Positions 1-8,179 of a DNA stretch of 64,000 nucleotides are shown piece after piece (position 1 is the stretch's first letter; every line of letters starts with the position of its first letter). The stretch spans positions 9,001 to 73,000 of the forward strand of contig CAZYEV010000006.1 in assembly GCA_964646615.1 (NCBI GenBank), read 5' to 3'. The notes under the pieces were generated by a model, which was not told the origin of the DNA, searched no databases, and saw only the letters and a list, made by a program, of their open reading frames with translations. Position numbers and translations under genes: made by a program. Source of the DNA: M3007 sp964646615. GTDB lineage: Bacteria; Bacteroidota; Bacteroidia; Chitinophagales; Saprospiraceae.

Positions 1-1447
1 TGGCATCGGGGTGGTCGAGGCCTACGCTTTGCTCGTAGGCTTTCAGTGCCTTCTCCAACAGTTCCTCAGCCTTTTTGAGGTTGCCCTTGGTGAGGTGTAT
101 GGCGGCTACGTTGTTGTAGCTGCGTGCAGTGGCAGGATGACGCCACCCGAATTTTCGTTCGTGAGCGGCGAGGGCTTTTTCCATCATGGTCAGGGCGTTG
201 TCGGTGTCGCCCAGATGGTTATAGACGATGCCCAGTTCCGTATAGCCATAGATGGTGTTGGGGTCGTCGGGGCCGAGGTGGGTTTCCCACAGGTTCAGGG
301 CTTTCTCCATTAGTTCTCTGGCGCGCGCGTAGTCGCCTCTGCTGGCCAGTATTTTGGCCTCCTCGAAGTAGTCGGAGGCTTCTTCCACCTCTTTGGAGTC
401 GGGTTGGCTTTGCTGGAGTGCCGCCGTCTTTTTCGCCAATGCCTGGGCACCCTTGTGGTCGTTCAGGTCGTTGAGTATTTCGGCCAACTTGTTGTACGCT
501 TCCAACGTATTAGGGTGGTGGAGGCCGGCATTTTTTTCGCACAGTTTTACGGTCTTTTCCAAGAGTTTGCGCGCGCCTTCGAGGTCGCCGGTTTCGTGGA
601 GTAAGTTGCCCCACATGAAATAGGTGGCTGCGGTGAGTTGGTCGTCAGGCCCAAGTTGGCGCTCCACTAAGGTGGCGGCCCGTTCCCATACCGCTTTTGC
701 GCCCTCCACATCGCCTTGTTCGCGAAGGGCGGTAGCCAGCATGTTGTAGGCCGAGCGCGTGCTCTGGCTTTCCAGCCCCAGGTTCGCCTCCATAAGCGGC
801 AGTGCTTTTTGCAGCACGGCCTGCAGTTCGGCATAGCGGCCCGCCCCATGGAGCATGCAGGCCAGACTGTGGTGTGCTGCGGCCACCACTGGATGCTCCG
901 GTTCAAACGTGCGCTCAATGATGTCGAGCGCTTTTCGGGATGCAGCACATGCCTCCTCGTGCTTGCCCAAATGGTGCAGCGTCCTGGCCAGCTCATTGTA
1001 GCCCTCCGCCGTCAGGAAGTGGTCGGGGCCCAGATGCTTTTCCGACATGGCGATATGCTTCTGCCAGTGCGATAGTGATGTCTCTACGTCGCCGGAGTCC
1101 CGGATGACCTTCACTAAAGTGCCGTGCGCGCTGACAATGGTTTCCCATTCTTCCATCTCTAAGGCCAGCGCGAAGGAACGGCGGGCATGATAGAGCGCCT
1201 GTTCGTAGTCTTTCCCCTGCAGGTAATGATGCGCCAGGCTTTCGTGGGCGTACTGCGAAGCGGGTGCGTCCTCCTCGTCGTCCTTAGAGGTCGAGGGGCC
1301 GCCCAAACCTTCAGCCGCCTTCTTCAACATGAGCGCGAAGTAGCGATAGAGCTCGTCCTTCGAGGTTTCATCGGCAGGCTTGCCGGAAAATATGGCATTT
1401 TTCAGGCGTTCCCATTCCTGGATAATCCTGAGCCGTTTTTCATGCAT
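1..1447 (-). CDS. TPR-repeat protein (kinesin light chain-like), partial, C-terminus off window
   Basis: The reverse strand is open from an ATG at 1447 to the window edge, giving at least 482 residues with no stop. The product begins MHEKRLRIIQEWERLKNA and soon becomes a chain of roughly 42-residue tetratricopeptide repeats. Phrases such as LGPDHFLTAEGYNELA, LGPDDPNTIYGYTELG and HPATARSYNNVAAIH have the kinesin light chain/NPHP3 TPR pattern. Residues 1-75 are charged and non-repetitive, and there is no signal peptide or membrane segment, so it is probably cytoplasmic. TPRs are protein-binding scaffolds; no catalytic domain is visible in the part present. It follows dapA on the same strand after 187 bp and may have its own promoter. 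A TAG stop lies in frame about 80 bp upstream; the ATG is preferred over a GTG in between. Partner and role are unknown. Confidence 0.85.
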   Translation of the reverse strand, partial: MHEKRLRIIQEWERLKNAIFSGKPADETSKDELYRYFALMLKKAAEGLGGPSTSKDDEEDAPASQYAHESLAHHYLQGKDYEQALYHARRSFALALEMEEWETIVSAHGTLVKVIRDSGDVETSLSHWQKHIAMSEKHLGPDHFLTAEGYNELARTLHHLGKHEEACAASRKALDIIERTFEPEHPVVAAAHHSLACMLHGAGRYAELQAVLQKALPLMEANLGLESQSTRSAYNMLATALREQGDVEGAKAVWERAATLVERQLGPDDQLTAATYFMWGNLLHETGDLEGARKLLEKTVKLCEKNAGLHHPNTLEAYNKLAEILNDLNDHKGAQALAKKTAALQQSQPDSKEVEEASDYFEEAKILASRGDYARARELMEKALNLWETHLGPDDPNTIYGYTELGIVYNHLGDTDNALTMMEKALAAHERKFGWRHPATARSYNNVAAIHLTKGNLKKAEELLEKALKAYEQSVGLDHPDA

Positions 1448-1515
1448 ACGTTGTAACGGTTTGGTGAAAAATTGGAGGGCAGGCCGTCCGCATCTTTCGA
1501 TACGTTTACCTTGCA

Positions 1516-1523
1516 CAAATGTA
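1516..1523 (-). promoter_or_regulatory. Candidate -7 element for the TPR gene
   Basis: The minus strand reads TACATTTG, an exact match to the Bacteroidota -7 consensus TAnnTTTG, about 69 bp upstream of the TPR start codon. No TTTG lies at the expected 19-23 bp upstream, so the call rests on one half-site. Confidence 0.35.
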
Positions 1524-1634
1524 CGCTATAAAATGCAATTTCAGCGCCTGGCCAATAGCCAGCACGGACTTTGTTTTATGGCGTACTTTTAACGGCTGCT
1601 GCTTGGTCTTCGAGGGAAAAAAGAGCAGGAGGCT

Positions 1635-2531
1635 TTAGAGGCATCCTAAGCGCTCCAGTTCCTGTCGGATGAGCGCCTGTCCGGTGTCGGACATGGGTAC
1701 CAGCGGGAGGCGCACCTCGCGCGAGCAGAGGCCTTGCAGTTCGAGTGCGGCCTTGACGCCGGACGGGTTGCCCTCAGAGAAGAGCAGGCGATACAGGTCG
1801 AGCATCTGCAGGTTGAGGCGTTGGGCCTCGGTGAGGGCGCCGCGCAAGGCTGCGCGCGTCATGTCGGAGAAGGGCTTGGGCGCTGTGTTGCCAATGACGG
1901 AGATGACGCCGTCGCCGCCGCAGGCAATGAGCGGTAAGGTGATGAAGTCGTCGCCGCTGAGCACGAGAAAGCCCGGGGGGCGTCCTTGCAGGATTTTGCA
2001 GACCTGGTAGATGTCATCGCTGGCCTCCTTGATGCCGATGATGCGTTCGTGGGCATGGGCAATGCGCAGCGTTGTTTCGGCGGCCATGTTCGAGGCTGTT
2101 CGGCTGGGCACATTGTAGAGGATGATGGGCCGGGGCGAGGCTTCGGCCAGCGCCATGTAATGGCGAAAGATGCCTTCCTGGGCAGGCTTGTTGTAGGCTG
2201 GGTTGCTGGCTAAGAGGGCGTCAATGCCCTCGAAGTCGAATGCGTGCATGCGGCGGACAATTTCGCCGGTATTGTTGCCGCCAAAAATGCCCACGACTAA
2301 GGGCAGGCGCCCGCGGTTAATGCGGATAGTGAAGTCAATGATCTGGCGCTGTTCGGTTTCGGACACCGTAACGGACTCGCCTGTGGTGCCGAGGCTGACC
2401 AGGAAGTCCACGCCGCCGGCGATGACGTGCTCGATGACTTTTTCCAGGCCCTCCCAGTCCACGTGGCCGTTTCGGAAGGGGGTAACTAAGGCCACGCCGG
2501 TTCCGCGCAGGCGTTCAGGCAGGTTGCTCAT
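1635..2531 (-). CDS. dapA: 4-hydroxy-tetrahydrodipicolinate synthase DapA
   Basis: This 298-residue protein has the usual DapA length. It condenses pyruvate with aspartate semialdehyde, the first committed step of the diaminopimelate/lysine branch, in the cytosol. The TIM-barrel family signatures are visible: GTTGES near residue 49, which binds the pyruvate carboxylate, the catalytic tyrosine in LYNVPSRT near residue 139, and the Schiff-base lysine in GIKEAS near residue 167. The start lies inside the end of the upstream DUF6913-type gene (17-base overlap), which suggests translational coupling in an accA-DUF6913-dapA operon. dapB, the next step, lies about 9.5 kb away in a different transcription unit. 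Confidence 0.96.
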   Translation of the reverse strand: MSNLPERLRGTGVALVTPFRNGHVDWEGLEKVIEHVIAGGVDFLVSLGTTGESVTVSETEQRQIIDFTIRINRGRLPLVVGIFGGNNTGEIVRRMHAFDFEGIDALLASNPAYNKPAQEGIFRHYMALAEASPRPIILYNVPSRTASNMAAETTLRIAHAHERIIGIKEASDDIYQVCKILQGRPPGFLVLSGDDFITLPLIACGGDGVISVIGNTAPKPFSDMTRAALRGALTEAQRLNLQMLDLYRLLFSEGNPSGVKAALELQGLCSREVRLPLVPMSDTGQALIRQELERLGCL

Positions 2532-3066
2532 GGTGCACAGGGACGATTTTGCTCAGGTAATGGGTGGCCTCGCGCAAGAAGAACTGGATGTCCTTCTCAG
2601 GGGGTGTTTCGACCACGAGGTCGAAGTCGTGCGGCGGCTCGTTGGTGTTGCCGATTTTCATGGTGGCCTTCGAGGCGGCCGCTACCCACTGAACGGGTAG
2701 CAATTGGCGCGGGTTGAAGCACAGCAACAGGTCGGGTGTTTCGGCCAGGAAGTGTTCGACGGCTGGCCCCTCCAATCGGCCGCGCCACCCTAAGTCCTGG
2801 GCAGTGAACTGTGGGAAGCGGCTTTGCCCGACGGTGTGGGCATCGTCCACGAAGGCGAGCACGTGCAGGCGCTTGCGGTGTTCGCGTTCGGTGAAGCCTT
2901 CGGCCCACAGGGCCACAATTTTGCGCGTTTCCTCTTCGGAGGCGTCGAAGAGCAAGGCTACCGAGCGCGCTGTGTCAAAAGTGTGGGGGCGTCGGCGGCG
3001 TTTGGAGTGCTCTACCAGCTGGCGGAGCGAGCGGCGGAGCAGGGCCATGCGCAATCGGTCGAGCAT
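2515..3066 (-). CDS. DUF6913-type Bacteroidota protein of unknown function
   Basis: A 183-residue protein resembling the small DUF6913 family found in Bacteroidota; that family name is from memory of sequence style and no function is established. It starts with a basic stretch (RRSLRQLVEHSKRRRRPH) and then an alpha/beta body including SVALLFDASEEETRKIV, a hydrophobic strand plus acidic helix. No signal peptide, membrane helix or catalytic motif stands out. It sits between accA (13 bp upstream) and dapA (17-base overlap), so it is probably co-transcribed with both. That position hints at a housekeeping role but does not define it. Confidence 0.8.
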   Translation of the reverse strand: MLDRLRMALLRRSLRQLVEHSKRRRRPHTFDTARSVALLFDASEEETRKIVALWAEGFTEREHRKRLHVLAFVDDAHTVGQSRFPQFTAQDLGWRGRLEGPAVEHFLAETPDLLLCFNPRQLLPVQWVAAASKATMKIGNTNEPPHDFDLVVETPPEKDIQFFLREATHYLSKIVPVHHEQPA

Positions 3067-3079
3067 AGGCAGAGGCGTT

Positions 3080-4042
3080 TTAAGAGGCGTTCAGCTCCCG
3101 ATAGTGGCCCATGCGGCTGTACTTTTCAATGCGCGCAGCAATGCGCGCGTCGGGGTCCATGGGCGTCAGTTCGGCCAGCTGTTCCAGGATATGGGCTTTG
3201 AGGCGGCGGGCCATTTCTTCGGGGTCGTTGTGGGCGCCGCCAAACGGCTCTTTGAGCACGCCGTCAATGAGGCCGAAGCGGAGCATGTTGTCGGCGTCGA
3301 GTTTGAGGGCATCGGCGGCCTGTTCCTTTTGGTCCCACGAGTGCCACAGAATGGACGAGCAGGACTCTGGCGAGATAACCGAGTACCAGGTGTACTCAAG
3401 CATGAAAACGCGGTCGCCCAACCCGATGCCCAGCGCGCCGCCCGAAGCGCCCTCGCCGATGATGTAGCACAGGATGGGCACGCGCAACTGTGCCATTTCA
3501 AAGAGATTGCGCGCAATGGCTTCGGCCTGCCCGCGCTGCTCGGCCTCAAGACCCGGGTAGGCGCCCGGTGTGTCAATGAGCGTAACTACCGGAAAGCCAA
3601 AGCGTTCGGCCAGCTTCATCAGGCGCAGCGCCTTGCGGTAACCTTCCGGGTTGGCCATGCCGAAGTTGCGATATTGGCGCATCTTGGTATTGACGCCCTT
3701 TTGGTGCCCGATGATAACAATAGTCTGGCCCTCCAGGTCGGCCATACCTGCCACAATGGCGTGATCGTCGCCGCTGCAGCGATCGCCGTGCAACTCGATG
3801 AACTTGCGGCACATCGTGTTGGCATAAAAGAGGGTGTAGGGCCGCTCCGGATGGCGAGACAGCTGCACCTTTTGCCAGCCCGACAGGTTGGCGTAAATCT
3901 CCTCGCGCTTTTGCTGGATTTTCGCCTCCAGCTCGCGGATCATGTCCGACACATCTATTTCGCCTTGCTCGCCCACCTCACGCAGCTTTTGCAACTGCTC
4001 GTTCAGGGCCTCGAGCGGCTTTTCAAATTCCATAAAAGTCAT
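3080..4042 (-). CDS. accA: Acetyl-CoA carboxylase carboxyltransferase subunit alpha
   Basis: A 320-residue protein of standard AccA length. With AccD it transfers the carboxyl group from biotin on AccB to acetyl-CoA to make malonyl-CoA for fatty-acid synthesis. The N-terminal helical region (about 1-60) is followed by a crotonase-like domain with family signatures GDRCSGDDHAIVAG, GMANPEGYRKALRLM, TLIDTPGAYPG and IGEGASGGALGIGLGDRV, the last forming the oxyanion/CoA site. Two ATGs lie close together (residues 1 and 4); the first is used here. It heads the accA-DUF6913-dapA operon. accD and the biotin carboxylase are not in the window. Confidence 0.96.
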   Translation of the reverse strand: MTFMEFEKPLEALNEQLQKLREVGEQGEIDVSDMIRELEAKIQQKREEIYANLSGWQKVQLSRHPERPYTLFYANTMCRKFIELHGDRCSGDDHAIVAGMADLEGQTIVIIGHQKGVNTKMRQYRNFGMANPEGYRKALRLMKLAERFGFPVVTLIDTPGAYPGLEAEQRGQAEAIARNLFEMAQLRVPILCYIIGEGASGGALGIGLGDRVFMLEYTWYSVISPESCSSILWHSWDQKEQAADALKLDADNMLRFGLIDGVLKEPFGGAHNDPEEMARRLKAHILEQLAELTPMDPDARIAARIEKYSRMGHYRELNAS

Positions 4043-4099
4043 AGCACAGGCATCGTTGCGTGGTTCATCGTTTCATAGTTCGCAGGCTATACCGGCGGG

Positions 4100-4107
4100 C
4101 AAAGGTA
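4100..4107 (-). promoter_or_regulatory. Candidate -7 element upstream of accA
   Basis: The minus strand reads TACCTTTG followed by CCCGCC, an exact TAnnTTTG match 58 bp before the accA start. No clear TTTG is found about 20 bp upstream of it. Confidence 0.4.
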
Positions 4108-4222
4108 CGGCTTGCCCTAAGGAACACGCGGGAAAAGATTTGCCGTTACAGGGCATAGGCTTTGAAATGGGGTAAACGAGTCGGGAGCTTCGCCTGCGCT
4201 AAAAGATTTTTTTTGTTGGCAC

Positions 4223-4254
4223 TTGCACGAGTGAAATCCGTGCCTATACCTTTG
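4223..4254 (+). promoter_or_regulatory. Promoter of tRNA-Asp
   Basis: A TTG at 4223-4225 is separated by 21 bp from TACCTTTG at 4247-4254, matching the Bacteroidota -33/-7 layout. The mature tRNA begins 19 bp after the -7 box, leaving a short 5' leader. Confidence 0.65.
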
Positions 4255-4272
4255 CACCGCTTTTTCCGAAAA

Positions 4273-4346
4273 GGTCTGGTAGTTCAGTCGGTTAGAATGC
4301 CGCCCTGTCACGGCGGAGGTCGCGGGTTCGAGTCCCGTCCAGACCG
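4273..4346 (+). tRNA. tRNA-Asp (anticodon GTC)
   Basis: A complete 74-nt cloverleaf. The acceptor arms GGTCTGG and CCAGACC pair perfectly, with discriminator G at 4346 as expected for tRNA-Asp. The D-arm contains AGTTCAGTCGGTTAGA. The anticodon stem CCGCC/GGCGG encloses the loop CTGTCAC with anticodon GTC at 4307-4309. The T-arm contains GGTTCGAGTCC. CCA is not encoded. It is flanked by its own promoter and terminator, so it is monocistronic. Confidence 0.97.
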
Positions 4347-4357
4347 CGAAAGACGAG

Positions 4358-4392
4358 ACGCGACGAGTTCCGAAGGGAGCGTCGCGTTTTTT
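4358..4392 (+). terminator. Rho-independent terminator of tRNA-Asp
   Basis: Perfect 8-bp arms ACGCGACG (4358-4365) and CGTCGCGT (4380-4387), a 14-nt loop and a run of six T residues at 4387-4392, just after the tRNA. Confidence 0.8.
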
Positions 4393-4576
4393 CATTAGGA
4401 AGTTTTTTGTTTTTTGGGCTACGGCCATTTTGCCCTTTGGCGGGTAGCGCGCGCATCAGCGCCGTTTTCAGGAAGACCCGCCCGTGTCGTTGGGAAACCG
4501 CTTGCGCTTCAAGGCGCTCTCCTTCCCCATGAGTGGTCAAGCCCGCATTTCGACACTTGTTTTTTTACCTTTTTTC

Positions 4577-6271
4577 ATGACAGACTTTAAAGAAATGGGC
4601 CTCTCGGAGGCCCTGCTTCAGGGCATTGCCGCCCTGGGCTTTGAAACCCCAACGCCCATTCAGCAGCAGGTCATTCCGGTGGCGCTGCAATCGGACGACG
4701 ACATTGTGGCCCTGGCTCAGACGGGCACGGGCAAAACGGCGGCCTTTGGCTTGCCACTGTTGCAGCGCATCCGGCCCGAAGACAAACACGTGCAGGCCGT
4801 GGTGCTGTGCCCCACGCGCGAGCTGTGCGTTCAGGTAACCAACGACCTGGCCAACTATACCCGTTTTGCCGAGCGCTACAAGGTGGTAGCCGTGTACGGC
4901 GGCGCCAGCATCGAAACCCAGATACGCCAGATACGCTCCGGCGCCCACATCATCGTGGCCACACCGGGCCGATTGGTGGACCTGCTGGTGCGCCAGGCCG
5001 TAGCGTTGGACAAGGTGTCGCGCGTGGTACTCGACGAAGCCGACGAGATGCTCAACATGGGCTTCCGCGATGCCGTGGATATCATCCTGGAGGCCGCCGA
5101 AAACCGCCAATCGCTGTGGCTCTTCTCCGCCACCATGCCCGATGAGGTGCGCGCCATTGCAGATACGTACATGCGCAAGCCCATTGAAATCGGCGTTGCT
5201 ACGCGCCAGCAGGCCAATGCCGACATCGAACACACCTATTACATCTGCCGCCCTGAGCACCGCTACGACGCGCTCAAGCGCGTGGTGGATGCGCATCCGG
5301 GCATCTATGGCCTGGTGTTTTGCCGCACGCGCGCGGAGACCAAAGAAATCGCCGAGCAAATGATCCGCGACGGCTATAATGCCGATGCCCTGCATGGCGA
5401 CCTGTCGCAAAGCGACCGCGACCGCGTGATGCAGCGCTTCCGCGAACGCCACTTGCAGCTGCTGGTGGCCACCGACGTGGCTGCCCGAGGCATTGACGTG
5501 AGCGACATCTCCCACGTCATCAACTACGGCTTGCCCGATGAACCGGAGGTGTACATCCACCGCGCCGGTCGCACTGGTCGAGCCGGTCGCAAAGGGGTGT
5601 CCATCAGCATCATCACGCCCAAAATGGAAGAGCGCATCCGACTCATCGAGCGCCGCGCCCGCATCGCCTTCACCCGAAAACCCATACCCACCGGCCCGGA
5701 GGTGTGCGAACGCCAGCTGTTCCACATCATTCAGAACATCCGCGAACAGGAAGTGCAGCGCGACCAGATAGCGCCCTTCCTGCCCCAAATCTTCGAGGCC
5801 CTGCGCGACCTGACCAAAGAGGAACTCATCGAGCGCTTTGCCAGCACGGAGTTCAACCGCTTCTTAGCCTACTACCGCAATGCCACCGACATCAACGTGG
5901 GCAGCCACCGCCAGCGCGGCGACCGCCCCAGCCATGGCGAACGCGCTCAGGCATCGGGCAGCGCCGGTCAGCAGCGCCTGTTCATCAACGTCGGCCATAT
6001 GGATGGCATCCAGAAAAAAGACCTGCTCTCCCTGCTCACCAGCGAATTTCGCATCCCCAAGCACGCCATCGGAAAGGTGGACGTCAAGCGCACCCACACG
6101 CTCTTAGACATAGACGCCGCCTTCGTACGCGACGTACGCCGCGGACTGGAAGCCTTCGACGTCAATGGCCGCCGCATCCGCGTCAACGAGGACAACGGCC
6201 CCAGCCACGACAAGGCACCGCGCGACAAAAAGAAAAAGCGCCACAGCAAAACACCTGTAGCGCTTTTCTAA
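4577..6271 (+). CDS. DEAD-box RNA helicase with DbpA-type RNA-binding domain
   Basis: A 564-residue ATP-dependent RNA helicase of the DeaD/CsdA-DbpA group, likely acting in ribosome assembly or RNA turnover. The motifs are in order: Q motif (TPTPIQQQ), motif I AQTGTGKT, Ia PTREL, II DEAD, III SAT, V ATDVAARGID and VI HRAGRTGRAG, within residues 1-370. A spacer of about 90 residues is followed by a DbpA-like RNA-binding domain near 465-540 (RLFINVGHMDGIQKKDLLSLL) and a basic tail (DKKKKRHSK). The ATG at 4577 gives the expected start just before the Q motif; upstream in-frame codons would add an unrelated extension. A strong terminator follows the gene. Confidence 0.95.
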   Translation: MTDFKEMGLSEALLQGIAALGFETPTPIQQQVIPVALQSDDDIVALAQTGTGKTAAFGLPLLQRIRPEDKHVQAVVLCPTRELCVQVTNDLANYTRFAERYKVVAVYGGASIETQIRQIRSGAHIIVATPGRLVDLLVRQAVALDKVSRVVLDEADEMLNMGFRDAVDIILEAAENRQSLWLFSATMPDEVRAIADTYMRKPIEIGVATRQQANADIEHTYYICRPEHRYDALKRVVDAHPGIYGLVFCRTRAETKEIAEQMIRDGYNADALHGDLSQSDRDRVMQRFRERHLQLLVATDVAARGIDVSDISHVINYGLPDEPEVYIHRAGRTGRAGRKGVSISIITPKMEERIRLIERRARIAFTRKPIPTGPEVCERQLFHIIQNIREQEVQRDQIAPFLPQIFEALRDLTKEELIERFASTEFNRFLAYYRNATDINVGSHRQRGDRPSHGERAQASGSAGQQRLFINVGHMDGIQKKDLLSLLTSEFRIPKHAIGKVDVKRTHTLLDIDAAFVRDVRRGLEAFDVNGRRIRVNEDNGPSHDKAPRDKKKKRHSKTPVALF

Positions 6272-6292
6272 ACACCATACGCACCATAGACC

Positions 6293-6334
6293 CTGCCCGC
6301 CGACGCCGTTTGCGCGCTGGCGGGCAGTTTTTTT
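6293..6334 (+). terminator. Terminator of the DEAD-box helicase gene
   Basis: Perfect 9-bp arms CTGCCCGCC (6293-6301) and GGCGGGCAG (6319-6327) with a loop of 17 nt, followed by seven T residues. It abuts the stop codon of the convergent PorT-like gene. Confidence 0.85.
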
Positions 6335-7094
6335 AGAAAAAGATGCCCAACCGCAAGGTGATGGCGTTGGCCGTAGCGCGCGCGTTTTCGCGGCGCCACT
6401 CCGTAGCGTTCGGCGGCAGTACGGAGCCTTTATTCGTCGTCATGTCGGTAAAAATCTGCTGAAACTGCAGGCCGCCTACCGCCGTGATGCTCTGGCTGAG
6501 CTCGTATTCGACACCCAGGCCGAAGCCCCAGGACAGGGCCAGATTGGTTACATCGCGCTTGATGTTCTCATCTTCCCCGCGTACAGGTACGTTACCGCGG
6601 AGGTTGCCGTTGGCGCGGGTCAGAAAGCCCAGGGTGAAAATGGGTGCCTCTGCGTAAATGCGCAAAGGCGAGTCTTCGCCACTGCCGCCTCGAAAGCGCA
6701 GGCTAACGGGTATTTCAACGTAGCGCAGGCTGTAATGCACACGGGCGTCTTTGCTCAGGGTGTCCAGACGCGGGTCGCTCAGGTTGGAGTTGGGCAGCAA
6801 CACCGCCCGCGGATAGCCGTTGAGCAACTCGCCACCATGGCCAAAAGCCAGACCCAGCCCGCCGGTAATGGCGTAGTTGGTAGCGAAATAGTACTCACCC
6901 TGAACGCCCATTTTGAGGCCCCAATTGACGCCCGTGCCCTCGAGCAACTTGTCGTCGGTGCGCATCCACGACCACGTCGGGCTGGTGTGGATGCCAAAGC
7001 GGAAGGAGGGGCGTTGTTGCTGCGACCATTGCGCATGGGCGCGCCCGAGCCACAGGCCCAGCGATAAGAAGAGCAGAAGTGAAATTTTTTTCAT
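6333..7094 (-). CDS. PorT-family outer-membrane beta-barrel protein
   Basis: A 253-residue protein with a clear signal peptide (MKKISLLLFLSLGLWLGRAHA) and a body of alternating aromatic/hydrophobic strands typical of an 8-stranded Bacteroidota barrel of the PorT/outer-membrane beta-barrel type. Examples are SFRFGIHTSPTWSW, VNWGLKMGVQGEYY and ALSWGFGLGVEYEL, and it ends ITLRLGIFF with the terminal aromatic used for barrel insertion. PorT itself is a T9SS component, but the family is large and this copy cannot be assigned to that role from sequence alone. It is divergent from gldB (83 bp between starts), which makes a motility/secretion link attractive. The start at 7094 is chosen because it gives the signal peptide directly. 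Confidence 0.8.
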   Translation of the reverse strand: MKKISLLLFLSLGLWLGRAHAQWSQQQRPSFRFGIHTSPTWSWMRTDDKLLEGTGVNWGLKMGVQGEYYFATNYAITGGLGLAFGHGGELLNGYPRAVLLPNSNLSDPRLDTLSKDARVHYSLRYVEIPVSLRFRGGSGEDSPLRIYAEAPIFTLGFLTRANGNLRGNVPVRGEDENIKRDVTNLALSWGFGLGVEYELSQSITAVGGLQFQQIFTDMTTNKGSVLPPNATEWRRENARATANAITLRLGIFF

Positions 7095-7177
7095 CGCGTG
7101 CAGTTTTTTTGTGCCGTGAAAAAGGCGAAGCCTCGCCAATACCGGCGCGAAAATCGCAGCTTTTTCCTCTGACAAAT

Positions 7178-8179
7178 ATGACCTCTGGATTTTTTAAAAA
7201 AGCCGCCTTGCTGGCAGCGCTTGTTTTGAGCCTGCTGGCCTGCCAGGATGACCCACCGCCCATTGCGCTGCTGCGCTTCGACGAAGACCTCATGGCCCTC
7301 GACTCCACCCGCCTGCAAGAGGGCATGGAGCAACTGGCACGCAAGTACCCAGACTTTCTGCCTTTCTTCCTGACAGAAATCGCCCACAACCCGGAAAACC
7401 CTAACGAGACACCCCAGGAGGCCTTAGTGGGCTTTGCCTTTGCGCCCCAAATTCGCCGTCTGCACGACTCTTGCCGCGCAGTTTTTCCCAATTTGGATGA
7501 GCAGGAGATCGCCCTGGCACGTCTGGCACAGCGCTACGCGAAGCTCTTTCCCAGCCGGCCGCCGTTGCGCTTTGTAACCGTCGTTACAGAGTTCGTTGGC
7601 GACGCCTATGCCGTCAACGACAGCCTCGTCATGATCGGTCTGGACATGTTTTTGGGTGAAAACTTCAGCGGCTACGACCCACAATACTTTCCCCAGTACC
7701 TGCGGCGGCAGTTTTCCAAAGAATACCTGCCAGTGAAGGTTGGCCTGGCTTTAGCCAGCCGCATCGTAGGGCCGCCGCATCAGGAGCGCATTTTAGATTA
7801 CATGGTGAACAACGGCAAGATTTTGTACGTACTGGATCAGTTGCTGCCCGATGAGCCGGAGTATCGAAAAATGGGATACACCGAAGAGCAACTGGCCGGC
7901 TGCTACGCTAACGAGGCCGAAGTGTGGGCGCGCCTGCTGGAACTGAAAGTGCTCTACGAGCCGCTTACGCACCGCAATCAGAAGCTCGTCATGCCCAGCC
8001 CGGCCACAGAAATGGTCTTCCAGGAGGCGCCGGGCGAAATTGGCAACTGGGTAGGCTGGCAAATCGTCAAAGCCTACATGCGCCGCCACCCCCAAACGAC
8101 ACTGGACGAACTGATCAACTTTCGCGACAGCCAGCGGTTGTTAGAACTGTCCAAATACAAACCCAAACGCACAGACTGA
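7178..8179 (+). CDS. gldB: Gliding motility lipoprotein GldB
   Basis: A 333-residue lipoprotein resembling GldB, a cell-envelope protein needed for gliding in Flavobacterium and often kept in non-gliding Bacteroidota. The N-terminus carries a lipoprotein signal with lipobox LLAC (Cys near residue 22). The body has family-like phrases such as RKYPDFLPFFLTEIAHNP, FSKEYLPVKVGLALASRI, RILDYMVNNGKILYVLDQLLPD and EIGNWVGWQIVKAYM. The start at 7178 is chosen because the signal peptide begins there; a longer in-frame reading adds unrelated residues. Its stop overlaps the batD start by one base (TGATG), so translation is coupled. The exact biochemical role of GldB is not known. Confidence 0.88.
   Translation: MTSGFFKKAALLAALVLSLLACQDDPPPIALLRFDEDLMALDSTRLQEGMEQLARKYPDFLPFFLTEIAHNPENPNETPQEALVGFAFAPQIRRLHDSCRAVFPNLDEQEIALARLAQRYAKLFPSRPPLRFVTVVTEFVGDAYAVNDSLVMIGLDMFLGENFSGYDPQYFPQYLRRQFSKEYLPVKVGLALASRIVGPPHQERILDYMVNNGKILYVLDQLLPDEPEYRKMGYTEEQLAGCYANEAEVWARLLELKVLYEPLTHRNQKLVMPSPATEMVFQEAPGEIGNWVGWQIVKAYMRRHPQTTLDELINFRDSQRLLELSKYKPKRTD

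Noticed and set aside
4162..4398. Short frame running across tRNA-Asp
   Set aside because: It overlaps a complete tRNA and its terminator hairpin and encodes no recognisable protein.
4565..5788. Long 407-codon open frame antisense to the DEAD-box helicase gene
   Set aside because: It mirrors the helicase codons, has low-complexity His/Ala/Gly composition and matches no family; the helicase motifs on the plus strand are unambiguous.
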